DNA of 64,000 nt from Nitzschia sp. DOCU1 (GCA_951394045.1 OX595989.1:1488001-1552000); one strand, 5' to 3'. Positions 10,265-21,481 are shown, counted from the stretch's first letter. Notes: generated from the sequence alone by a model not told the origin. Made by a program: numbers and translations.

Positions 10265-13200
10265 ATGCCTCGAACTTTGTACATATTCACATGTCTCGCC
10301 TGGTTTCTCCAAAAAGTCGGCTCTGATGCCCCATGGATTTTCCGAGATACGATACTGTGGGGTGTGCGACGACCGAGACGAATTTACAATTTCATTGAAC
10401 AAAATCCTGTTTCGAACGTCAGGGCTGGATCTTCAGACGACTACGAAGGCCATGATATTATTAGTGCAAGTCAGGAGGAAAGTGATTTTGACACGCCCGT
10501 CGATGAATGCTCGGCACTTTTATTAACAGGCAGAGAGAAAAAGTCACGGAAATGTTACGACCTCGTACTCGACTTGCGACGGCGCTCTGCCACGAGTGGG
10601 GCCGATCATGATGAATCTCTTGACCTGCGCCGCTTGATCACAACGCGGTGTGTGAAATACCTCGATGAACTGTTGGAGGCTTCGTCAGAAACCCGCCAAG
10701 ACGATTCTTCTTCCAAAAGAAAAATTGCACATCCAAAAAAGTTGCTTCATTTTTTGGCCCCAAAAGTCCCAGCTATCAAACACAGCCCAGACGTTAATTT
10801 ACGGATCCATTCGGCGCGATCAGATATGGATTCTGGAGTTGCAGCCTGTATTATCAGCATACTGGCTCACGCATGTGAAGTGTACGACAAGGAATGTAGT
10901 CAAAGGGACACTTTTGACGAATCCTGGACAAAGCCTCCCCTGGCGGCGTCTGAGCTTATCACGGACCGACGTTTTGAGCAACTTGTAGAATGTGTCACTT
11001 CTGGTGTTAACGTAAAAATGAGAACCCGCGAGGCGCTGAGACGGAAACTAGATGTCAAGGGTCAAGAAGCGGAGGATATAGAGGAAATTTTGAACGAAGA
11101 AGATCTGCAGGAATCGGATGGCTTGAGTATCCGAGACGCTTGTCGAGCGGCATGGGGTATAGCGATCTTGTGTGGACATCATTTGGAAACACTAGGTGGT
11201 GAGAATGTTCTAGACTTACTTCAGGCTCTTTCGCTTCGAACAAGAGAACTTTTGCTTGCTCGTCTGAAGCGTCTGCAGCAAGATGACTTATTGTCGGAGC
11301 CCGAACTGGCTCATTTGACGACGGAAGAACGCCTGAACGAACTAGCAGGAGAGCTGGCGGAGGACGCTGCCTCTGCAATGTGGGCGTTTGCCTGCGTCAA
11401 AGGCTGCACGGGGTTACGAAGTGCACCTCTGTTTGAAACCTGCTGCTCGATTCTGTGTCAAGATCCTATCGATTTGAGAAGGCGGGCCCAAGAGATCGAC
11501 GAGGAGAATGGCACCAAGAATGTGGGAAATAATGATGTCATTGATCGGCTGGCAAGATCTGATGCTACGGATGACGAGAAGAATCACGCGTCCGACAACT
11601 ATAAAGAGGCCGCCACAGTTTCCCAGTTTCCGGGTAAGGATGCACTGGTCGACTGGCTGTCAAAGACTCAAATTAACGATATCATGTGGGCCCTAGCGCT
11701 TCATGGGAGCGAGAATAAGACTTCATCGAATGACGAAATAACATTGTCTGAAACGGCAGCTACACTAGGAGAGATTGCATTTGATCGAATCATTGAGGCA
11801 CTGGAGGAAGATTTGAAGAAGGCCGAGGGTGACGTTGTTCAGGACACTGAGCATGTTCTGCGAAATGATGTCAAGGCGAAGGAAAATGAAAACATGACGG
11901 TTGAAGTAGTCGATGCAGCTGCTCTCCTTGCAGCTCGGGTCCAAGAAGGCGGTCGGATCCCCGAGGAATCGATAAAACATCTACCAGTTGAGAGAATGAC
12001 CCTGCAATCTATCCACACAGCCAATGGCGAAGTGCAACAAGTTGAGGTGGTTGACGCGGCGGCACTGTTAGCTGCATCAGAAGGGGACAATTCTGTTTCC
12101 TTTGAGACAGAAATAATGATCACGTCCCCCCCTCACCCTGGAACTGAAGAAAGTGATCGGCACGTCAACGTTGAATCCAGCGTCAGTTCTGTGGCGGCGG
12201 GTGCAAATGGAAGCGGCAAAGGAATATTTTCTCCTCATGATTTGGCATGTATTGCATGGTCAGTGGTAGAACTGCACGATCCCCTTCGTATGCAAGTGCT
12301 CCCAATTGTGATTCGGCTCACTGCGATGCTGGGGGAATCTGCCACTGAGTCGCTGACCGGAGCTGACCTTGCAAACTTGGCATGGGCGGTGTCACGATTT
12401 GAGGCTGAAGCGTCAAGCAATGAAGCACACACCCCAAGCTCCCTCTCTCTTTCGGTGATCAGCTGGATTGCTCACACTACGTTGCAACGGGCGAGAAGGC
12501 AGCTGCAACCCTCGGGAAAATTTGACTCCCATCTCCTGGAACAGCTGCAGCCGCCGGAGTTAGGCCGTCTCCTTTGGGCCGTGGCGTGTGTGATGTCGAC
12601 ATATGCTCAAGTCCCAGATCGCATGAGACAAGATAAGGATATCCGCGAACTGGCTGAGTTGGCCCTGAAAGTGGCCTCCCTAAACTTGGCGTTGTTTGGT
12701 GCTGAAGATTTGGTACGTCAGCTTGGCGAAGAGATTTATGCATGGTGTTCCAAAAACAGATTGTTTCTAACGCGCCTCTGGACTGCAGCTGCGAATATGC
12801 TGGGCTTTTCTTGAACTGTGCGGAAACGACGAAAGTTCCTTTGATCCCATGATTTCGGTATCTCTTGGTCGTATACTTTCGACAGTCGAACAGTCCCTTT
12901 ACCGCTGGGAGCGAGGCGATTGTCTAGTGTCTTCAAACGGAGATTCTATAGACTCCCATGCGAACATTGGATCGTTATTTTCTTCCTTTTTTGGAAGGTC
13001 GAGGTCAAATCTACCGCTCTTGGAACAAGTTGTAGGGGACGACAGTGACGACGACAATCATTTGGCGCCGATTATTCGAAAATCAAGACTCCCACTTTTG
13101 CGAGACCTTTCAGTGGACCCATCTACCCTGTGTAAAGCAGCATGCGCTTTTCAACGTCTTCTGGTGAGGCACCCTGAAATCAAGGGGGGATGGAAATTGA

Positions 13201-14614
13201 CAACCGTGGCCATCCGACTACTGTCGTCCAAGAACGCACGTTTGATGAAGGAATGTACCATTCATGATATTGTCAGATTGTGCGAGGCCGCCGTCCGAAG
13301 TGATGGAGAAGGCCACGGCAGGGAGTTGATTAACGGCTTGTTTGCTCACAAGGTTGTGCAAGTTCTCAACGAAGTGTTAGACGAGTCGAAGAGGAAAATG
13401 CAAGCTACTGCATGTAAAATGAGCGCGGCATCTCCAGCGGAGATTGCAACGTTAACTTGGGCTCTCGGAGACCTTGGAGTAAAGCACTCACAACCAGACG
13501 AATCCAGAGACATTGCCTACAAGCGGCTACGGCTTGTGACAGATTCGCCGCTTATGACCGAAGAACAAGTTCGATCACTGGGCCTGTCATCTTTGTTAAA
13601 ATTGGTAAGACCTGCGGCTGGCGACAATCTGAGTGAATTACCTGGTAAGCAAAAACTCACGGCATTTTTGCAACAAAGCTTCGCGGCATGGTTCTCATGA
13701 AATATTTTCAAAGTGATCCACAATACCTTTTGGTTGCGCTCAAGAAACTTCATGCGAAGGCGTCAAAGCTGGAATCTGGGGAGGAGTTGTGTTCACTTGG
13801 CGAGACGCTGGCGCTGCTCAAGGAAGCTCTGAGGATGGACGATACTCCAACGGAAGCATCGAAGCGAGCAAAATCTTCCCTGGATGTAACAAATCATGAA
13901 GAATCACCAGTTCCTGAAGGCGCCAAAGAAGGTAGCAACACGTCGAGCGTTGAGCACAAGGCCAAGTCAATAGAAGAGGAGCTAGTTTCTCTGTGTGATG
14001 AGCTTCTGACACATATTCCCCACAAAGCAGCGGGTGGCATCAAGAATTTTCCTGCCCAGGAGCTACGACGACTTCTTAGCGTCTACTCGTTGCTACCATT
14101 TCAAGCAGATGATCTCATCGACGACATTGATGCCGAAGTCCAAAGAAGACTCCCCAGCTCAGATACTGCATCGCCAATCCTTGTGGAGGAATTTCTCCAA
14201 GAGGCCAGAGAAAAGAGCGAATCGGTTCAACGGGAACTGTTTCAGGAAACAGAATCGTCGACCTTGTCGACATTAAAGAATGGTATCATGTCCTTGTTTC
14301 GTTCTACTGACGACAACGGGCCAACCGAAGAGACAAATCTGCCGGAAGGCTTGTCGGCCTTGATTCTGGCATCCATCAATTCGACGGTCGAGGCGTCGGC
14401 TGCTCTCCAAGAAATGCAAGAATTGTTGCATGTATCGATCGACTCGATTGGGCAGCAGAGTTATGAAGGGACATATTTTGAGTTGGGGCGATGTCAAGAG
14501 TTGATTGCGAATTATCGTCGAGTCGAATTCAGCACGGGAACTCGACGCAGCCGTTATGACAAGGAACGACGAAAGGAGATGTCCAAGCGCGTACTCAGTC
14601 GCCTCCTGCCATAG
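10265..14614 (+). CDS. OPR/RAP-like helical-repeat protein (putative organelle RNA-binding)
   Basis: Three exons, 10265-12712, 12789-13604 and 13679-14614, joined across 76- and 74-nt introns, give 1399 residues. These look like three separate frames, but both junctions restore helical text (AEDL-LRICWAFLEL and LLKL-LRGMVLMKYF). At least eight segments carry the hydrophobic x-L-A-x-x-x-W-A pattern (ACRAAWGIAIL, SAMWAFACV, DIMWALAL, LACIAWSVV, LANLAWAVS, LGRLLWAVA, ICWAFLEL, IATLTWALG). This is characteristic of octatricopeptide/FASTK-RAP-type repeats that bind organelle RNA. No RAP domain was recognised at the C-terminus. The N-terminus (LYIFTCLAWFLQ) may be a signal sequence. A disordered acidic linker at residues 500-650 holds two copies of a 12-residue motif. 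The stop codon lies 14 bp from the stop of the convergent methyltransferase gene. Family assignment is by repeat pattern; the RNA target is unknown. Confidence 0.7.
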
Positions 14615-14627
14615 ACGATTCCATAAT

Positions 14628-16199
14628 TCATAAGGTCGTCCCGTCATGAAAGGTCGACCACAGCACCGTATTCTTTCCGTCAAAGGGAAGTTCGGTTTGC
14701 TGAATGCTAGCATCATAATTTTTGAGAAACTGTAACAAATCATCGTACGTACTGACACTTTTGGAGCCGCAGCCGTTGTTATTTCCATCCTCGTTCACCC
14801 TTCGGTCTGGAAAGAGCCTAGCAAACACGCAACACGGCACAACGACAAGTGGCTTGTTATACGCGGCGGCCAGTCGAACAACGTCCCCCGTCGCCTCATC
14901 TGGATGCAACGCCACAATGGCACTGGCACGTCGAAATAGATCAGAAGTTTCATTGCATACTGGCAACTCGTCTTGGTCGGGATGCCGAAACGTGGCATCG
15001 ACGCCTGCTGGCCGCTCCCCAAACCAACCACGAAAGGACTGATACGGTACTACTACAGGACGACAATACTCATCGTCACCTGGCTGTTGCTGCTTTTGTT
15101 GTTTGAGTGCTCGATTCCAAATCTTGCGATAGCGTCCCGGGAGTTTGCCCACGCTCTCACGGGCATCCACGACGGTACTGTGCACACCCAACAAACCAAG
15201 CGCCATGGAAACGTGGCCAGATCCACCGGCCACATCCAATACGCCACTTCCAGCATTCAAGCTTTCAATAGCTTGTTGATAGAGTGGTGATTTCTGAAAG
15301 GTGGTAGAATTGGATCCGTCCCAGCACCAAGCAGACCATTTGGAAGGATCGCCCAGCCAATTGTCTGTGCTACTGCTAATGGCTGTACCAGCCGTCCGAT
15401 GTTGATTCGCCATCATGGCAATGAGAAATCTGGCAACATGTTCCCCATGTACACGCTTTTCCGTTTTTCCTCCATGTGGATTATTAGTATCCTTCGATTC
15501 GGCCGTTTGTTCTGTATTGTTGTCGCCGCCATTTTGGATGGATGCCTTGTTGTTGTTGCGCGTTGTAGCATTAGTATTTACTGACATCATCATCATCGTG
15601 GATGCTTTTTCTAATTTTGTTGGAAGATGATGATTTTGCCATTCTTGACACTGCGTCAAACTCCAATACTGCGACTGCATCACTTGAAAATGTTGCTGTG
15701 CCATTTCTGGACTGGAAACGTCGAGAACGCAACGGGGTTGTTTCCAGTTGGTAATCTTGTCAGGATTGACCGGCACCTCTCTCCAATCATCGTCATGACA
15801 CAATTGTATCCAATCCCCTAATTTAAAGGCACGCCTGCAATAGGATCTCAATTCTGGAATTTGGTCAAAGAATTGAATTCGAACCAGCAAAGGAGTGTCA
15901 TGGTGAATGCTGCTGGTTCCATTTTGCATTGGAACCAAACAAAGTCTGGCAAAGGTCGATCGCACAGAACGAGAAACTAAAATGCCGCTTGTCATGTTGG
16001 CGAGACGACGACGATGAATCTTTAGTTTGTTCCCCATGAAAGGACGAAACCTATGTATCTCCTCTCTCATTCGTCGTTCGCTGATGGCGGGTGATGGGGA
16101 GAGATGCATGGCATGCATCCGTCGGAGGGATTTTCCTTCGCCTTTTTGGTGTAGATCTTTGCCATAGATTTTGGCGCGACAGACAGTCTTGCCTTCCAT
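14628..16199 (-). CDS. Methyltransferase-like Rossmann protein of unknown substrate
   Basis: Single-exon frame of 523 residues. At about residues 335-365 is a class I SAM-binding motif (GVLDVAGGSGHVSMALGLLG, then TVVDAR). At about 435-465 follows ASAIVALHPDEATGDVV and NKPLVVVPCCVFARLFP, a conserved-looking HPD...VPCCVF pair where the two Cys may be catalytic or metal-binding. The first 240 residues are basic, then include Asn/Thr/Gln-rich low complexity. Translation could begin at one of several later Met codons, since the first 80 residues look unlike a domain. The gene faces the OPR-like gene tail to tail and the coiled-coil gene head to head. I do not recognise a characterised family, so methyltransferase activity is inferred from motif I only. 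Confidence 0.68.
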   Translation of the reverse strand: MEGKTVCRAKIYGKDLHQKGEGKSLRRMHAMHLSPSPAISERRMREEIHRFRPFMGNKLKIHRRRLANMTSGILVSRSVRSTFARLCLVPMQNGTSSIHHDTPLLVRIQFFDQIPELRSYCRRAFKLGDWIQLCHDDDWREVPVNPDKITNWKQPRCVLDVSSPEMAQQHFQVMQSQYWSLTQCQEWQNHHLPTKLEKASTMMMMSVNTNATTRNNNKASIQNGGDNNTEQTAESKDTNNPHGGKTEKRVHGEHVARFLIAMMANQHRTAGTAISSSTDNWLGDPSKWSAWCWDGSNSTTFQKSPLYQQAIESLNAGSGVLDVAGGSGHVSMALGLLGVHSTVVDARESVGKLPGRYRKIWNRALKQQKQQQPGDDEYCRPVVVPYQSFRGWFGERPAGVDATFRHPDQDELPVCNETSDLFRRASAIVALHPDEATGDVVRLAAAYNKPLVVVPCCVFARLFPDRRVNEDGNNNGCGSKSVSTYDDLLQFLKNYDASIQQTELPFDGKNTVLWSTFHDGTTL

Positions 16200-16684
16200 C
16201 CCCCAAAGTCACTGCGCGTCTGTCGTTCCTGGTTGAATGAGCCTGCCACACTCGTTGCGTCACGCCAGTCAACGATCATTGGCAGAATTTGGAGTGACAG
16301 GCGCGTTCTAACGTCGCCGTTGCTAGCTATGCCTATCACATCCATGTTCTTCGCCGGTTACAGCCAGCCACGTGCGACATCAACCCGTGATGCAGGTTCT
16401 TTCTCGAGATGACAAAAACACAATAGAAGCATCATCCCCATCACATATTCGATCGGGGTGCCAGTGGGTATTGGGCAGCTGCAGCAATAAGAACAAGTCT
16501 CTTGTTTGTTACGATAGCTTTAGTACTGCTTCGACTATCACCTCAGCAGAGTAGCAGCTACTCGTTCCAAAAATCAAGTGGCTCCCGGACTCGCAAGGAG
16601 AAGTTATCTCTTATTATCTGCCTGAGATAGTAACAGAACGCGGCGTCTCTTTCTGAACTTGGGGGAAACGCGAATCCATCCATC
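16200..16684. other. Divergent intergenic region
   Basis: No gene recognised between the head-to-head methyltransferase-like and coiled-coil genes. It presumably carries both promoters and leaders. Confidence 0.4.
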
Positions 16685-18439
16685 ATGCCCCGCCCGTTAT
16701 CATCGTCGTCCTCCAGTCGACATAACAGTGGTACGAACGCGACCGATAAGAAGGCTGGTGGTGCGGTATCTCCAAACAGCAAACGGTCCTCGATACGATG
16801 GTTTGTCCATCCACCTTCTGTGGCGTTTCACTCGGGAAAATCTCCGTCGCTATCGACGACGACGAAAAAGGGTCTGAAATCATCCTCCACATCCACAACG
16901 ACGACAGCGACAACATCTCCTAGCCTTGTACTCCAGGAGAAGGCAGAAGTAGTACCACAAGAAGAAGAAAGGGCACCAGGACCCATCGTCAAAACTACTA
17001 CTACGAGGAGGCCCTGGTCCTTATCACTATCCCTACTGTCAGGAGGAGGGGATCGAGGAGGAGCGGGAGAACAACCTCGGACTCCTTCTCCGCGGCAAAC
17101 AGGGGATACCGTCGAAGAAGTACCAGTGGACGAAGACAGCCCCATGGTGCTCCGGCTGCAACAAGAACTAGAAGAAGCCAAGGAGCAAATCATAGCTCTA
17201 CAACGAATCAAGGAGATGCAAGAAATGGAAATGAAACAGTGGCAGCAGCGTCCACAGTCTCCTCCGGGTTCGATATCCATTCTATTGAACCACAACAACG
17301 AAAAAGCAAACAACTACTTGACCCCGACCAGTACCACGGACGTGACGGCGGAGGAGGAAAGCGATGTCCGGCAGGATGATGACGACAATTCGTCATCTGG
17401 GGCATCCACGACAGGGTCGGTAGTCCAAGAATTGTCATCCCTGCTCGATCAACAACAACAGGAGGACACTTCAGTGTCGTTGCAGCAGGCTGCTCGCGGT
17501 GCCACTAGCGACTTGCTCGAAGAGACCAATCACCCCATCACCTTGGAAGTCATGGAACAAGAACGAAACGACGAGCCCGCAGTCATCATCGATGACGATG
17601 ACGAGGATGATATTGATAGGGCCGCCAATTATAGTTTGGATCCCACATTTGACAATAAGTTTGACCAACGATTTTCGATTGGTGGTCGAGCCAGTACACC
17701 GAATAGTATGACGGTGCTGCCAGTGTGGAAGGATTTAGCCTTTGAGAATGCCAGTGGTATTGTTGGTAACGACGACGAACATCATTTCGACACGGCTGTG
17801 CTACCGCCCATGGAAGTGACGACCATTCGAGATCCAAAGGACAATAACAACAACACTGACCAGAACAGCCGACTGGTGCCGACGGGAAATGTAGCACAGC
17901 TACTAGCGATTCGACTGCGGGACGCGGAACAACGATCTTCGGCGTATCATCAAAAATTAGAGTCGGCTCAAGATTTGGTGGCCAGTCTGTTTCGTGATTT
18001 GGAGAGGGCGCGACGAACCATTCAATCGCTCGTCACGCGGAATGTATCTCTGTCTCGAAATATCAAGAAATTGAAACTGGATCAAGAAGACAACATGATA
18101 CCTCGAGGCAGCCTGGTCAAGGCCTGTGTTTATATCACTCCTGTATTTGTATTGTGTGGAGGGTTGGAATTTTTTGTCAGTACGATTTTGTTGGTGTGGA
18201 TGTTGGTGGAACTGGAAGCCAGTTGGATGGAAGGAGACGATGATGATGACGACGAAGACGATGACGAGAATTTGACGAGCGAGGAGGAAGTTTTGCGTAA
18301 ATTGCAAGACAAGGAATTGTTTTCGTCACCAATTGTCGAGGATATGCCGATTCCTAAAGACATTGTGCTGTCAAATGAAGAGAAAGAAGCACTTCTAGTA
18401 GGAGACGAAATGGCCTCGGAGGCCCCGGATTACCAATAG
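16685..18439 (+). CDS. Coiled-coil protein with a C-terminal membrane segment, unknown function
   Basis: Single-exon, 584 residues. The first 150 residues are Ser/Thr/Pro-rich and basic. A short coiled coil follows at about 155-190 (VLRLQQELEEAKEQIIALQR), then acidic low-complexity sequence. A second coiled coil at about 405-470 (RLRDAEQRSSAYHQKLESAQ) leads to one membrane span at about 478-508 (ACVYITPVFVLCGGLEFF, then ILLVWMLVELE). The tail after the span is extremely acidic (an Asp/Glu run) and ends in about 75 further residues. The layout suggests a membrane-anchored tether or trafficking protein facing the cytosol, but there is no family match I can name. No signal peptide is visible. 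Confidence 0.72.
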   Translation: MPRPLSSSSSSRHNSGTNATDKKAGGAVSPNSKRSSIRWFVHPPSVAFHSGKSPSLSTTTKKGLKSSSTSTTTTATTSPSLVLQEKAEVVPQEEERAPGPIVKTTTTRRPWSLSLSLLSGGGDRGGAGEQPRTPSPRQTGDTVEEVPVDEDSPMVLRLQQELEEAKEQIIALQRIKEMQEMEMKQWQQRPQSPPGSISILLNHNNEKANNYLTPTSTTDVTAEEESDVRQDDDDNSSSGASTTGSVVQELSSLLDQQQQEDTSVSLQQAARGATSDLLEETNHPITLEVMEQERNDEPAVIIDDDDEDDIDRAANYSLDPTFDNKFDQRFSIGGRASTPNSMTVLPVWKDLAFENASGIVGNDDEHHFDTAVLPPMEVTTIRDPKDNNNNTDQNSRLVPTGNVAQLLAIRLRDAEQRSSAYHQKLESAQDLVASLFRDLERARRTIQSLVTRNVSLSRNIKKLKLDQEDNMIPRGSLVKACVYITPVFVLCGGLEFFVSTILLVWMLVELEASWMEGDDDDDDEDDDENLTSEEEVLRKLQDKELFSSPIVEDMPIPKDIVLSNEEKEALLVGDEMASEAPDYQ

Positions 18440-19017
18440 TACTAAAAAGGCCCTCTTACAGTGGTGTTGATGAGGAGTTTGGGGGTGCAAGACGCATCGA
18501 ATGATGCAGTCCGTGCTGCTTTGTCTTTCGTCACTGAGGGGGGGGGGGGGCATTTTGGGTGGTGATCAAGAAGGTCTAGTGTAAAGAGAATCGTCCTGTT
18601 GATGCGTAAGAATTTTGTTGTAAAAGAAAGTCTTTTGTAGTATTCGATTCTCTAATAGAGCAGTGCACTCTGACTAGCTGAACTATGTAAAATAAGCGCG
18701 GGGGTAAAGGGATAGAGTTGATGACTTCGTCATAGTGACCGATGCTTTTCCACGAACAGAACTTGGAGGGAGTGGCGCCAGTCCCGAGACCTTTTGGATG
18801 TGCCCCGTAGCCCCCTTTTCATCGTTTGGGGATGATCCCCTGTTTCTCAGCATTGGCATTAGTCCCGCAGTCACACTTGCAAGGATTTTTGCCATGGCTT
18901 TTCGTCCCCGCCGCGTGAGTTCCCGTCAATATTTTCATTCTTGTTCCTTCTCAAAGGACTCTCTCCTCGTCTTTCATCCACTACTGACACTCTGGTCAAT
19001 CCCAAACAATAGCAACA
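18440..19017. other. Intergenic region with a 13-base poly-G run
   Basis: Between two same-strand genes. It holds the 3' end of the coiled-coil gene, a 13-G homopolymer at about 18538-18550, and the promoter and leader of the MYND gene. An ATG-led fragment at 18894 followed by GTGAGT could be a leader exon, but it does not join in frame to the MYND start. Confidence 0.4.
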
Positions 19018-19992
19018 ATGTCCGAGATTCATTCTACAACGGACAGCATTGAAAGGCGTTTCTGCAGAGAACACCACCGGGAAATCTGCCACGATTGTTA
19101 CCTGGAGTATGACAATCTAAACCGATTGGTCGAAGAGGAGCAAGGCCTCATCAGAAAGGCAACCGAGGTGGAGCGGGCGGCTCAGAGATATGCCAATGCT
19201 AAACAAGTTGAAATTTTTGAAGCAGCTCAGAGATATGAACTTGCTCAAGAAGTTGCAGTGTTGGAACGCTTCCGCTCTGACGAAGAGGTATTGAACTGGG
19301 CTTGCAATGAAATCAAAGGCGCAGAGGACACGCTCCGTGGCTTCGCCAGGGGCAACGATGTTGAATTAGCCAAGAGAGCCACGCAAGAACTAGACAACAA
19401 TCTCATGACTCAGCGTGCTTTCATGCAGGCACGGGCAATTTACCCTCCATCTCAAGCGGAAAGCCGCGAGGCCCACAAGAGGAGAGTCTACTGGAGCTTG
19501 GCTTCCCCTCCGCCCATTGACTCGGACCGGGCCGACCGGTACACCTGCGCCTACTGTAGAAAAGTCAGCACAGAACTCACGTGCTGTGGCCGGTGTAAGA
19601 AGTCCTGGTATTGCTCCAAAGCATGCCAAAAGGTTTGCTTCAAGGTGCACAAGAAAGTGTGCATCGCAACTGACAAAGCAGCCAAGTCCCTCCCACTTAC
19701 GTGGGCACAGCTGGAAGCCCACGGAGGCCAGCCAGTGGAAGGTGAAACCTTGCAAGTTCGAGCAATCGTGGATGTGAGTACGATGCGCCAAGTATATATC
19801 TGTAAAGATCGAGTCGGCGATGTCATGCAGGTTGCTGCATACACGAATTCCCGGAAGCTTCATCCTGATCTCAAGCAAGGATCCATTATCAAGTGGAAGA
19901 ACCCCCGGTTTTATTGTTTCAACGACCCAAGCACCGGTGCGCGTATTGAAGAGGAGGATCTTGTCAACATCATTGTGACGAACGACTTGTAG
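19018..19992 (+). CDS. MYND zinc-finger protein
   Basis: Single-exon, 324 residues, ATG start. Residues 14-32 hold a first Cys/His cluster (RRFCREHHREICHDCYLEYD). A charged helical region follows, with a repeated AAQRY/EVAVLE pattern at 55-90. The MYND zinc finger is at about 177-213: CAYCRKVSTELTCCGRC, then YCSKACQ and HKKVC, the full set of zinc ligands for two interlocked zinc sites. The remaining 100 residues (about 225-324) are beta-rich, with KWKNPRFYCFNDPSTGARI near the end. MYND fingers bind proline-rich peptides in protein-protein contacts. There is no SET domain, so this is not a SMYD methyltransferase. Partner and pathway are unknown. Confidence 0.8.
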   Translation: MSEIHSTTDSIERRFCREHHREICHDCYLEYDNLNRLVEEEQGLIRKATEVERAAQRYANAKQVEIFEAAQRYELAQEVAVLERFRSDEEVLNWACNEIKGAEDTLRGFARGNDVELAKRATQELDNNLMTQRAFMQARAIYPPSQAESREAHKRRVYWSLASPPPIDSDRADRYTCAYCRKVSTELTCCGRCKKSWYCSKACQKVCFKVHKKVCIATDKAAKSLPLTWAQLEAHGGQPVEGETLQVRAIVDVSTMRQVYICKDRVGDVMQVAAYTNSRKLHPDLKQGSIIKWKNPRFYCFNDPSTGARIEEEDLVNIIVTNDL

Positions 19993-20425
19993 AACAACTC
20001 GTTGTTGCCATTCTGACAGTTCAGCTGAATGGCTTTTCGAGCTCTATTCATGTAATACTAGACTTTTACTTTATTTTGAAAGGTGCTCCTAAGACTCTTT
20101 CGTCAAACAAATAGTGCCAGCGGGCGTTACAGTGTAGTTTGCTGTCGAAAGGAATCGATCGATAGCTAGTAGTTCCGCCGCTCGATGTCCTCGTGAAGTA
20201 ATTTGAGGAGCAATTAGTGTCAAAGTGACGAGCCTACTAGTACAAGCTCTTTCGCACGCGGCAAACCTACATTCCTAGATTATTCTGTTTCCATGTTCGC
20301 ACATTCAGCACTATTCTGCTCGGACAGTGGCGGGGATGCAAGCAGCAAGGCATCATGTGACAGAGAAACAAGATAAAGCCGCTCACATCGCAGCAGCAAG
20401 TCAATGAATGAATAGTCGTCGCCTC
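19993..20425. other. Convergent intergenic region
   Basis: 3' flanks of two tail-to-tail genes. Nothing else recognised apart from TCGATCGATAGCTAG-type short palindromes near 20155-20168. Confidence 0.4.
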
Positions 20426-21481
20426 TTACAGATCCGCATTTTCAATGCCACTCGGAAACCGCTCGTGGTAGAGGGAGGGAAACGAAGTGCGACGAGATTC
20501 CCAGAACCCAATCATCACCATTCTCTTCATACGGGCATCTTGAGCCCGGTGAAACGCCTCGTCGTCACGCAAAAGACGTTCCTGGCATTCTTGTTCTGTC
20601 TCGATGCGAGGGCGCTTGGTGGGGACTGGAATGTCCTTCTTCGTCTCATCTTGGACATTATCTAGAGGGTGCTTGCTAGCAACAGTAGCAGTCGTGATGG
20701 CGCTACTAATCATGCTAGTAGAGGAGCCAGCCTTCTTCTTGTTGTTGCCATTGCCAGTAGCCTTAGCAGTAGTGTTGCTAGAAGAAGAGGAAGCATTCTT
20801 GTTGTTGTTGTTGTTGTTGTTGTTGTCGACAACAAGAATCTGACAAGGAGGAGGTTCTTGGTTCTCCTTATTGTCTAGTAGTACAGGCAGCGGCGGGCCC
20901 TCGTAGCTCATGATAATCTCATGATTCAGACAGCCTGGCCGAAGGTTGAAATTGTCCGGACAAGTTCTTCCAAAGCGGCGAATCAAATAGTACAAATCGA
21001 CCCATCCAATAGCATAATGAACTCCTCGTGTTCCATGTTTCAAGACGTATTGGACAATTCGTTTCTTGGCGGCGGATGAAAGAGAAGAGGAGCTACCAGC
21101 ATTGACTTCTGCCACGTATTGGACTGGAATAAAGCCAACATTCTCGCAAAAAGTGTGGGGCGGAGTAAACTGGATCCACTTGCAGGGATTCAAATGATCA
21201 ACCCACCACATGTGAGCCGTGTATTCTTTGGAAACCATCTTCTCCTTGTCGCCTCGTTTCGTCTGTCGGCGGGCACTGCTCGAGGTGGACACTGTGGAAT
21301 CATCAGTGCCAGTAGTAGTACGGGGACGCTTTTGAACAGGTCGGGGAGCGTCCGCCAAGGAAGCATATGTGTAGGGCTGTCGTCCATTCTGAGAAGAATC
21401 CAAAGGAGCTTTGCTATTCTGCAGAGCAAGGGATCCTTGCATGGCTGGCTGGTCTCGCATGGTGGAAATCGTGAATGTCAT
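20426..21481 (-). CDS. Unknown protein with Asn- and Ser-rich insertion
   Basis: Single-exon, 351 residues from the first ATG at 21481; the open frame extends further upstream without an ATG. Residues 90-205 look globular: HMWWVDHLNPCKWIQF, then AKKRIVQYVLKHGTRGVHYA, WVDLYYLIRRFGRTCPDNFN and EIIMSYEGPPLPVLLD. A low-complexity stretch follows, including a run of about nine Asn from a GTT/AAC microsatellite. The C-terminal 80 residues are charged (TKRPRIETEQECQERLL) and possibly helical, with basic nuclear-localisation-like pieces. I do not recognise the family. The globular part with its Trp/Cys/His content is the place to look for remote homology. Confidence 0.6.
   Translation of the reverse strand: MTFTISTMRDQPAMQGSLALQNSKAPLDSSQNGRQPYTYASLADAPRPVQKRPRTTTGTDDSTVSTSSSARRQTKRGDKEKMVSKEYTAHMWWVDHLNPCKWIQFTPPHTFCENVGFIPVQYVAEVNAGSSSSLSSAAKKRIVQYVLKHGTRGVHYAIGWVDLYYLIRRFGRTCPDNFNLRPGCLNHEIIMSYEGPPLPVLLDNKENQEPPPCQILVVDNNNNNNNNKNASSSSSNTTAKATGNGNNKKKAGSSTSMISSAITTATVASKHPLDNVQDETKKDIPVPTKRPRIETEQECQERLLRDDEAFHRAQDARMKRMVMIGFWESRRTSFPSLYHERFPSGIENADL
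20801..20826. repeat. GTT/AAC trinucleotide microsatellite
   Basis: About eight to nine GTT units inside the coding sequence of the preceding entry. It encodes a poly-Asn run on the minus strand. Confidence 0.85.

Noticed and set aside
12849..13700. Frames starting at 12849 and 13688 as separate genes
   Set aside because: GT-AG splicing joins both in frame to the upstream OPR-like sequence with continuous helical repeats, so they are exons 2 and 3.
18894..19017. Leader exon (MAFRPRR then GTGAGT) for the MYND gene
   Set aside because: Joining at the only nearby acceptor puts the MYND start out of frame, so it could at most be an untranslated exon.
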